Shown here: positions 53,261 through 60,074 of the stretch, piece after piece
How positions within the stretch are numbered: position 1 is the first letter of the stretch
Layout: each line of letters opens with the position of its first letter
Source of the DNA: Streptomyces sp. NBC_01198
GTDB lineage: Bacteria > Actinomycetota > Actinomycetes > Streptomycetales > Streptomycetaceae
Assembly (NCBI RefSeq): GCF_036010485.1
Contig: NZ_CP108568.1
Span: 1,178,001-1,242,000 of the forward strand
Reading direction: 5' to 3'
Length of the DNA stretch: 64,000 nucleotides
Position numbers and translations under genes: made by a program
Notes under the pieces: model-generated
What the model was told of the DNA's origin: nothing
The model's database searches: none
Seen by the model: only the letters and a program-made list of their open reading frames with translations

Positions 53261-55240
53261 ATGGGGAACGAGTCGGGCCGGGCGGCGGAGATCGGGCCCA
53301 CGGGTGGGGCGCTCCGGCTCAGGGCCGCGCGGGAGGACGAGGCCGAGCTGCTGAGTGAGTTGGCGCTGCGGTCGAAGGGGCATTGGGGTTACGACGCGGA
53401 GTTCCTGGCCGCGTGCCGGGAGGAGTTGCGGCTGCGGCCGGGAGAGGTGGCGGCCCGCAGGACCGTGGTCGTGGAGGAGTTCAGGCAAAACGCCGACGCC
53501 GCGGCGGAGTCGGGGGACGCCTGGCGCGTCCTGGGGCTCGCCACGCTGGAGGGCACCGCGCCGGACGGCGAGTTGGGCATGCTGTTCGTGGAACCGGCCG
53601 CGATCGGGCGGGGCGTGGGGCGGTTGCTGTACCGGCACGTGCTGGCCGAGGCGGGGCGGCTCGGCTTCAGCCGGATGGTGATCGCCTCCGACCCGCACGC
53701 CGAGCCGTTCTACCTGGCCATGGGCGCGGAGCGGACGGGCACCACGCCGTCCGGCGCGATCGCCGGCCGCGAACTCCCGCTGCTCACCGCCTGGCTCCGT
53801 CCGGTGCGGCCGCCCGCCTGGATCAGCGCGTGGACCGGCGGCCGACGTGCGGTCCACCTCGGCAACGTCGCCGAGTTCAACGCCCAATTCCCCGGCGCCT
53901 CCGCCGGGTTGCGGCGCGGGGGTGACCACTACGCCTGCATGGCGGCCTTCGCCAGCCCGCACCCGAAGGCCGTCGTCCTGCCCCGGCACGTGGATCCGGC
54001 GTGGATGCAGGTGCTGGCAGGGCTGCTCGGCTGGCGAGACGTCGAGGTGTACGGCGGTCGCGCGGACGCCGCCGGGCTGTCGGAAGCGGTTCTCGCCGAC
54101 CCCGTGCTACGCGAACGCATGGCGACGGCCGGCTTACCGGTGATCCCGTGGGGGCACACCGCGCAGTTCGCACGGGTCGCGACGACCGTGACCAGCCCGC
54201 AAGGGGGCGAGGACGCGGCGATGCTCCGGGCCGTCCACCGTTACGAGTCCAAATCCGCCGCGCACGCCCTCTTCCAGGCGCTCGCCCACGAGCACCCCGG
54301 CGTGGCGGTCCCGGCCCAGCACCGGGTCCCTTCCCGCCGCGCGCTCGCCCGAGTGCTGGCCGCCCGCGGCGCCGCGGGGAGGACGACCGTGGTCAAGACG
54401 GAGTACGGCGTCGGCGGCTCCGGCACCCTCGTCGTCACGCCCGGCCAGGTCGGCTCGGCGCGCCAGGCCCGCGCCCTGGCGCGTCGGCTGCCTGCCGGCG
54501 GCGTCCTGGTCGAGGACCATGTGGACGGCTCGGGGCCGCTGCGCGACCCGACCTTTGACGCTGTCGTGGGCGCCGACGGCCGTGTCCATGCTGTCGGTGT
54601 CGGGGCCATGGACATCGAGGACACGAGCTATCGGGGCGTCACCGTCGGTCCCGCGGTCGTGCCCGACGCGGTCGCGGAGACCGCTGCCCGCTTCGGCTCG
54701 GCCGTGGGCAGCGCGCTGGCCGCTGAGGGCTACCGCGGCTGGTACGACGTGGACTTCGTCGCCGACCGGGCGGGACGGCTCTCCCCCACCGAGATCAACC
54801 TCCGGCTCACCGGCCCGGCGGTCGCCTTCATGATCCAGGCCAGGCTGACCGAGATCCACGGCGGCTCGTTCTGCGTACGGACCCTGGACTGCCTGCCGCT
54901 GGGCGCGCGGCTGCCTCCCGCGGCATTGTTCGAGCACCTGGGCCGGGTGGCACGGGAGTGCCGTTCGCTCGGTGCGACGCTGCTGCCGACCGTGCCGACG
55001 GCGAGCTTCGACCCGTATCCGTACGTGGGGGTGGCGCTCGCCGCCCGTACGCCCGAGGCCCTGGACGCCGCGCAGGAGGCGGTGGCCGCCGCCAACCGCG
55101 CGTTGGGCGCGATGTTCCAGGACGGATCGTTGGGGGCGGCCGACGTCGCCTCGGCTGCGCAAGCCGGGCTCTCGGGCGTCAGGTCCGTTCTCGCGGCCGC
55201 GCGGCGAGGAATGCCAGCAGCACCGCGGCGGCGATCATGA
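53261..55240 (+). CDS. GNAT acetyltransferase fused to ATP-grasp ligase, TTA-containing
   Basis: A 659-residue fusion. Residues about 15-185 are a GNAT domain with acetyl-CoA loop IGRGVGRLLYRHV and FYLAMGAERTG. After a linker/pre-ATP-grasp region comes an ATP-grasp core (about 330-620): VVKTEYGVGGSGTLVV glycine-rich loop (about 376), VEDHV, YDVDFVADRAG and Mg-binding EINLRLTGP (about 511). The ATP-grasp part resembles carboxylate-amine/peptide ligases of the PGM1-like type. Leu292 is encoded by TTA (54134-54136), so translation probably depends on bldA tRNA. The 3' end overlaps the convergent adenylation gene by 62 bp. Likely role: joins an amino acid to a carboxylate or acylates a product; inference. 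Confidence 0.85.
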   Translation: MGNESGRAAEIGPTGGALRLRAAREDEAELLSELALRSKGHWGYDAEFLAACREELRLRPGEVAARRTVVVEEFRQNADAAAESGDAWRVLGLATLEGTAPDGELGMLFVEPAAIGRGVGRLLYRHVLAEAGRLGFSRMVIASDPHAEPFYLAMGAERTGTTPSGAIAGRELPLLTAWLRPVRPPAWISAWTGGRRAVHLGNVAEFNAQFPGASAGLRRGGDHYACMAAFASPHPKAVVLPRHVDPAWMQVLAGLLGWRDVEVYGGRADAAGLSEAVLADPVLRERMATAGLPVIPWGHTAQFARVATTVTSPQGGEDAAMLRAVHRYESKSAAHALFQALAHEHPGVAVPAQHRVPSRRALARVLAARGAAGRTTVVKTEYGVGGSGTLVVTPGQVGSARQARALARRLPAGGVLVEDHVDGSGPLRDPTFDAVVGADGRVHAVGVGAMDIEDTSYRGVTVGPAVVPDAVAETAARFGSAVGSALAAEGYRGWYDVDFVADRAGRLSPTEINLRLTGPAVAFMIQARLTEIHGGSFCVRTLDCLPLGARLPPAALFEHLGRVARECRSLGATLLPTVPTASFDPYPYVGVALAARTPEALDAAQEAVAAANRALGAMFQDGSLGAADVASAAQAGLSGVRSVLAAARRGMPAAPRRRS

Positions 55241-57200
55241 GGGTGATGTTGAAGCCGTAGACCAAGGCGGCCTGGCGCGGCCAGTCCGTCTTGCGCGCGA
55301 GCCGGTAGAAGTTGTCCTGCGGCCACCAGGCGGCGAGCAGCCAGACCGCCGAGAGGTGCGCCGCGACGGTGAGGCGGCGGGAGCGCTCCTGGCGGGCCAT
55401 CACGTCTCTTCCCCAGAAGAGGAACGCGACCCCCAGCCCGAAGGAGAGCCACTCGCACACGTAGAGCCCGAGGAACAGCAGGGCCTCCGGCTGGGGCACA
55501 CCGGCGAGGTCGGTCGAGTGCGGCCACAGGAAGCCGGTGAACACCGCTGCGAGGACGGCCGCCACGACACCCACCGCCACCGGAGCGCAGCCCGCGGCGT
55601 CGTCGGAGCCGTACCCCGATCCGCCCTTGCCGCCGGGCCCCGCTCCGGCTCCGGACGGCCGAACCGGGAGCGGAAGGCTGCGTCGGTCAATCCGGCCGGC
55701 CCGGGTGCGCGGCAGCGAGACCAGCGGGACGACGGTGCGCGGGGCCCGCGCGGAGGGCAGCCGGCCTGAGGCGTAGGTCCGTATGCCCGCCGGATCGGAC
55801 CGTGCGCCGTCGGCGAGGACGACGTAGGCGGCGAGGGTCGCGCGACCTGGAGCGGTCTCGATCTCGGCGACAGCGCACTCCTCGACCGACGGGTGGCCGC
55901 GCAGCACCGTCTCGGCGTCGAGGTGCGCGCCTTTGCGGCCGAGGTGTTCGAGCCGGCCGTCGTCCCGCATCCGGCCGAGGTCGCCAGTACGCAGCCACCC
56001 GTCGGCGCCCGACTGCCGGACGGCGCTCCGGTAGCCGCGGGCGGCGCCGGGACCGCCGAGCGCGATCTCCCCGACCGAGCCCTGGGGGACGGACCGGCCG
56101 CCTGCGTCGAGCACCTGGACGTCCAGGCCGGGGAAGGACTCCCCGATCAGCGAGACGCGTTCGGGGTGGTCGAGGGTCGTGGGCCGGTCGGGCAGTTCGA
56201 AGAAGGTCGCGCAGCCGGCGGCCTCGGCCGGGCCGTACACGTTGAGCACGCGGACCCACGGTCCCAGGGTCCTGCGCAGCGCCTGCTGCTCGTCGAGATA
56301 CCAGACGTCGCCGGTTGCGCTGACCAGGCGGACCGCGCCGAGGTCCAGCCCGCCCCGCCGGACATACCGGTGCAGGCCCCGTGCGGTGGCCGTGTCACAG
56401 TCCAGCACGGTGACGTTCTCGGCCAGGATCAGCGCGCGCAGCACGGCGGCGGGCTCTGCGGCGCCGGCACTCGCGGGCGCCCCCGCGGTGGCCGACGGGA
56501 ACGCCTTCGCGGTGGCCGGCGCGTCCTGCGTCACGCCGTCCGGCGCGGGGAGCACCAGCGTGCCGCCGGCGCCGAGCGTACGGAGCCAGCCCGCGGTGAA
56601 CGCCGCGGACTCCACGGGCGCGACGAGGAGTTGTCGGTCATCGGACGTCGAGCGGTGCACAACCTGTGAGCCCTCGAACGCGCTGAGGAGGACGCCGTGC
56701 TCCACCAGCACACCCTTGGCCGGACCTGTCGTCCCGGCCGTGTACAGGACGCACGCGAGATCGGACGCCTCCACGTCCAGCGGCTCCCCGGGGCGGCCGG
56801 CTGACGCGTCGGCCGCCCGATCGACCGCCACGACCTGGCGGCGCCCGCCGTCGGACACCGTGACCCGTAACGCCTCGGTGGTCACCACCGCGAACGGCTC
56901 GGCGTCGGCGAGCACACGGCGCAGCTGCTGCTCCGGGACGCCCGGCCCGAGAGGCACGTACGCGCCGCCCGCCTTGAGGACGCCGAGCATCGCCGCCAGC
57001 GCGTCGATGCCCGGCTCCAGGCACACCGCGACCAGACCGCCGGCCGGCAGCCGAGCTTCCCGCAGCCGGTGGGCCAACTGGTTCGCGCGGCGGTCGAGTT
57101 GACCATAGGTGAGACGCTCCCCGCCGCACACCACGGCGGGCGCGGACGGCGTCTGTCGCGCACACGCCTCGTAGAGCGCGTGGACCGATCCGTACGGCAT
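55179..57200 (-). CDS. NRPS-like adenylation domain fused to a four-helix membrane domain, TTA-containing
   Basis: A 673-residue protein. The A domain (1-505) has the core motifs LTYGQLDRRANQLAHRL, VLYTAGTTGPAKGVLVEH, LNVYGPAEAAG, GEIALGGPGAARGY, GWLRTGDLGRM and, at A10, RTRAGRIDRRSLP, where the catalytic Lys of NGK is Arg. After a Gly-rich linker a 143-residue membrane domain with about four helices follows (VGVVAAVLAAVFTGFLW, LYVCEWLSFGLGVAFLFW, VAAHLSAVWLLAAWW, FNITLMIAAAVLLAFL). No carrier-protein site is present. Leu111 is TTA (56868-56870). It should activate a carboxylate as adenylate at the membrane, if active. Start ATG 57200. Confidence 0.85.
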   Translation of the reverse strand: MPYGSVHALYEACARQTPSAPAVVCGGERLTYGQLDRRANQLAHRLREARLPAGGLVAVCLEPGIDALAAMLGVLKAGGAYVPLGPGVPEQQLRRVLADAEPFAVVTTEALRVTVSDGGRRQVVAVDRAADASAGRPGEPLDVEASDLACVLYTAGTTGPAKGVLVEHGVLLSAFEGSQVVHRSTSDDRQLLVAPVESAAFTAGWLRTLGAGGTLVLPAPDGVTQDAPATAKAFPSATAGAPASAGAAEPAAVLRALILAENVTVLDCDTATARGLHRYVRRGGLDLGAVRLVSATGDVWYLDEQQALRRTLGPWVRVLNVYGPAEAAGCATFFELPDRPTTLDHPERVSLIGESFPGLDVQVLDAGGRSVPQGSVGEIALGGPGAARGYRSAVRQSGADGWLRTGDLGRMRDDGRLEHLGRKGAHLDAETVLRGHPSVEECAVAEIETAPGRATLAAYVVLADGARSDPAGIRTYASGRLPSARAPRTVVPLVSLPRTRAGRIDRRSLPLPVRPSGAGAGPGGKGGSGYGSDDAAGCAPVAVGVVAAVLAAVFTGFLWPHSTDLAGVPQPEALLFLGLYVCEWLSFGLGVAFLFWGRDVMARQERSRRLTVAAHLSAVWLLAAWWPQDNFYRLARKTDWPRQAALVYGFNITLMIAAAVLLAFLAARPRERT

Positions 57201-57299
57201 AGCGTGTATCCCCCCGGCCGTCACCGATGCTGGCACACAATCCTGCCATCTCACCCGGCAGCACGGGGAGAATTCAGAGGTGCACCAGTTGCTGCACCA

Positions 57300-57440
57300 T
57301 GCGTCGTCCTCGTATAGGCGGACTGCGCGGCCGCCTGCGGAACCCGCAGAAGCGGCTGTTCGCCGATCGCGGCTAATACTTCGACAAGTACCGCCGCCTG
57401 CCGTGGAACGCAGCATCCGGCCACGCATTACCGGAGACTC
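57300..57440 (+). pseudogene. IS5-family transposase remnant
   Basis: Plus-strand pieces of an IS5-type DDE transposase: GGLRGRLRNPQKRLFADRG, then an in-frame stop where the family has Tyr-Asp, then YFDKYRRLPW, and in another frame ERSIRPRITG (family: RGIxPxIARRG). The catalytic core is incomplete and frameshifted. Terminal inverted repeats not found. Confidence 0.6.
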
Positions 57441-57474
57441 ATCAACTGAAAGGACGTCTGAGGACAACCTGTCG

Positions 57475-57625
57475 GGGAAGACCACCACCTACGGGGACGA
57501 CCCGGGCAACCGGCTCACGTCGGTGGCGACCTCTGGGGGCGGGGACACGTACTGCTACAGCTACGACGGGTGCGGCGACCGCACCACAGCCACTGGCTCC
57601 GGGAACCTCACCAAGACCCCCGTCA
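57475..57625 (+). pseudogene. RHS/YD-repeat fragment
   Basis: About 45 residues of YD-repeat sequence: TTYGDDPGNRLTSVATSGGG and DTYCYSYDGCGDRTTATGSG. It matches the repeat motif of large RHS polymorphic-toxin or wall proteins. It is joined directly to the transposase remnant and ends by frameshift. Confidence 0.65.
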
Positions 57626-57683
57626 CTCTCATCGGTCACCTGCAACGGCGTCGGCCAGGTCTCGCGTAAGAAGGGGAGAGCTC

Positions 57684-57812
57684 GTGTCAGGAAGGGTCAA
57701 CGAGGCCGTATTGATTGGCGGTTCTCCCGGCGGGGCCGCAACCGTATGGGTCGGACTGCTCCTGCTCGTCATACTCATCGTATACATCGTCAGGCGAGCG
57801 ATGCGGAAATAG
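57684..57812 (+). CDS. Small single-helix membrane protein
   Basis: A 42-residue protein: GTG 57684 with AAGGGGAG six bases upstream, short N-terminus SGRVNEAVLIGGSPGGAAT, one transmembrane helix VWVGLLLLVILIVYIV and a basic tail RRAMRK. Good ribosome site and composition support expression although it lies among gene relics. Function unknown; membrane-peptide toxins and stress peptides share this design. Confidence 0.55.
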   Translation: MSGRVNEAVLIGGSPGGAATVWVGLLLLVILIVYIVRRAMRK

Positions 57813-58057
57813 CTGTCGAACACGAGGGTGGGGGTGTCCGCGATACGCCGACGCCCCCCCCGACACGGCGTGGACGTCCCGCAGCTCCGGTTGCAGGGCA
57901 TGCCGCTGGGCGGAGTCCGGCAGGTCCTCAGAGCTGGGCGCCGGAGGCTTCCGCGGCATCACACGCCTTCCTGGTCTGATCCACCATCCGGGCCGGGCTA
58001 CGACTACGACCACCAGCGGCGATGGCTCGAAGGAACGTGGCATCACACCCCGTCCGG

Positions 58058-58092
58058 TGACCGCACGGACCAGAAGTCGGTCCGTGCGGTCA
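58058..58092 (-). terminator. Terminator of the GH27 gene
   Basis: Perfect 14-base arms TGACCGCACGGACC / GGTCCGTGCGGTCA with a seven-base loop, 39 bp past the stop of the minus-strand GH27 gene. Between it and the small membrane protein (57813-58057) nothing else was recognised. Confidence 0.75.
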
Positions 58093-58130
58093 GCCCGTTC
58101 GATCAGGAGCGATGGACACGACTCGGTTCG

Positions 58131-59876
58131 TCAGGCCACCTTGACGCCGGACCCGAGGGTCCAGTTCTGGTTGGCGCCTCCGGTGCAGCTCCACAACTCC
58201 AGGCCGGCGCCGTTGGGGTTGGTGGTCCCGGTGACGTCGAGGCAGAGGCCGGACTGAACGCCGGTGATCGTGCCGTTGGAGTTGACGTTCCACTGCTGGT
58301 TGGTCCCGCCGTTGCAGTCGTAGATCTCAACGTGCGTACCGGCGGTGGTGGCGCCGCCGTGGGCGTCGAAGCACTTGCCCAGCACCTTCAGCGTCTTGGC
58401 CGAGGAGCTGTAGGTGATCTTCTGGTTGGCGCCGCCGTTGCAGTCCCACACAGCCAGCTGAGTGCCGTTCACCAGGGTGCTGTTCGGGTCGTCGGCACAG
58501 CGGCCGGAGAGGCCACTGGTCAGGCTGCCGCCGACCGGAGTCGAGGAGGCGGACGGGGTGACCTTGAACAACGCGGACTCGTGCGGGGCCAGGCTCCGGC
58601 TGACGGAGTTGGTGAGAGTCTCGTTCGACTTGCCCCAAAGGTTGCGCACCGTGGCGGAACCGCTGAACCCGAGGTCGGAGAAGTTGGCCGTCACCGTCTC
58701 GTTGCCGGCCCGGTCTGAACGGTTGAACAACGCGACCGTGTAGCTGCCGTCCGGGTTCTTCTGCTTCGTGGCCCACACCTGCAGATCGTTGTTGTTCGAG
58801 ATCTGGCCGGCCACCACGGAGTCGGTCTGGTTGACGTTGGTGACCTCGGCGTTCTTCAGCATGTTGAGGTCACCGGCGTCCAGGTTGGTCAGGTCGCTCC
58901 CCAGCATCATCACCGACCGCGTGATCGCCCAAAGGGTGATCACGCTCTGCCGCTCGTTCACGGTCAGACCGTTGTGGTCACCGTTGCCGACCTCGATCGA
59001 GTCCGGGTCGTTCCAGCCACCAGGACCGGCGTACTGCCCCCACTGAGCCAGGTTCGCCCAACGCGGCCCGACGTTGCTCCAGGTGGTGAGAGTCGAGCAG
59101 TAGCACTCGATGTCACCTCCCGTCCGCCAGCTGTTGGAGTACTGCTGCCAGGTCTTGATGTTGTTGATGTCCAGGGTGTTCGACAGGCCGAGGTGGATGG
59201 TGCGGCCGGTCTGGTTCAGCGCCTTCGACCAGGCGATGACGTCGTTCTGGTCGCTGGTGTGCACGCCGTCGATCTTGATGTAGTCGACCCCGTAGGAGGC
59301 GAACAGGTTCGCCCAAGAGTTCACGAACGCCTGTGCCGCCGTGGGGTTCTTGTTGTAGTCGATGAAGTACATGACGTTGCCGAACCCGCCGTAGTTCGAC
59401 TCGAAGGTCGACGTGCTCGAGACGATGTCCCGTGCGTGGTAGGAGGTGCCCTCGATCGGAGTGTTCTGGTCGTACGCCGCCTTCGGGATGCCCGGCGTCA
59501 CGTACATGCCGAACTTCTCACCCAGGCCGTGGACGAAGTCGCCCAGGTTCTTCATACCGTCCGGGAACTTGCCGGTGTCGACGACCCAGCGACCGTACTG
59601 ATCGACGGTGGTGCCGGGGTTCTTGATGTAGTAGTCGTCCAGGTTGATGTACTTGTAACCCGCAGACATCAGGCCCGAGTCGTGCATCGCCTGAGCCTGG
59701 GCCTTGATCTTGGCCTCGGTCGGGTTGTTTCTGACGGAGCTCCAGCTGCTCCACCCCATCGGTGGCGTCCGCGACGCACCGTTGTCCTGGGCTTGCGCGG
59801 GCGTCGAGCCCGTAAGGGTGGACAGGAACAGCGAGGACGCCAGGGCAACCGTCGCGACGAGCGCGCGCTTGGACAT
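58131..59876 (-). CDS. Secreted GH27 glycosidase with C-terminal CBM13
   Basis: A 581-residue exported enzyme: signal peptide (1-29, TPAQAQ), GH27 catalytic domain (about 34-330) starting RTPPMGWSSWSS, nucleophile Asp203 in VDYIKIDGV and acid Asp255 in WRTGGDIE, an all-beta domain (about 340-430) and a three-repeat CBM13 (about 450-581; ANQKI, TNQQW, ANQNW). GH27 includes alpha-galactosidases, alpha-N-acetylgalactosaminidases and beta-L-arabinopyranosidases; the less common KIDG form of the nucleophile motif leaves the substrate open. AAAGGAGAG precedes ATG 59876. Confidence 0.9.
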   Translation of the reverse strand: MSKRALVATVALASSLFLSTLTGSTPAQAQDNGASRTPPMGWSSWSSVRNNPTEAKIKAQAQAMHDSGLMSAGYKYINLDDYYIKNPGTTVDQYGRWVVDTGKFPDGMKNLGDFVHGLGEKFGMYVTPGIPKAAYDQNTPIEGTSYHARDIVSSTSTFESNYGGFGNVMYFIDYNKNPTAAQAFVNSWANLFASYGVDYIKIDGVHTSDQNDVIAWSKALNQTGRTIHLGLSNTLDINNIKTWQQYSNSWRTGGDIECYCSTLTTWSNVGPRWANLAQWGQYAGPGGWNDPDSIEVGNGDHNGLTVNERQSVITLWAITRSVMMLGSDLTNLDAGDLNMLKNAEVTNVNQTDSVVAGQISNNNDLQVWATKQKNPDGSYTVALFNRSDRAGNETVTANFSDLGFSGSATVRNLWGKSNETLTNSVSRSLAPHESALFKVTPSASSTPVGGSLTSGLSGRCADDPNSTLVNGTQLAVWDCNGGANQKITYSSSAKTLKVLGKCFDAHGGATTAGTHVEIYDCNGGTNQQWNVNSNGTITGVQSGLCLDVTGTTNPNGAGLELWSCTGGANQNWTLGSGVKVA

Positions 59877-59940
59877 GACTCTCCTTTGAGTCGATCACCA
59901 CGTCAGGAGTTTCAGACTGTTCCGTATTGAGCCCTAGTGT

Positions 59941-59982
59941 TCGATCGGGTGTCAATACATCCAACCAAATGGACTCGATCGG
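59941..59982 (-). promoter_or_regulatory. Paired direct repeats before GH27
   Basis: TCGATCGG occurs twice, at 59941-59948 and 59975-59982 (34-bp period), in the upstream region of the GH27 gene. Candidate activator or repressor half-sites. Confidence 0.35.
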
Positions 59983-60018
59983 ACAGATTCATTCAGTTCC
60001 GGACTGACACCCACAGGG

Positions 60019-60053
60019 CCGGGGCGGGCGGCGGGGGGCGCCGGCCGCCCCGG
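60019..60053 (-). terminator. Terminator of the PHP-domain gene
   Basis: Nine-base arms CCGGGGCGG / CCGCCCCGG with a 17-base GC-rich loop, 22 bp past the stop of the minus-strand gene. Confidence 0.5.
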
Positions 60054-60074
60054 GGCGTGTTGTGGGAGGTGTGC

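Noticed and set aside
57684-58046. Minus-strand 119-codon frame opposite the small membrane protein
   Set aside because: No ribosome site or recognisable domain; shadow frame.
58058-58092. The 14-bp inverted repeat as an insertion-sequence end
   Set aside because: It is a compact hairpin right after a stop codon with no second copy or target duplication nearby; terminator is simpler.
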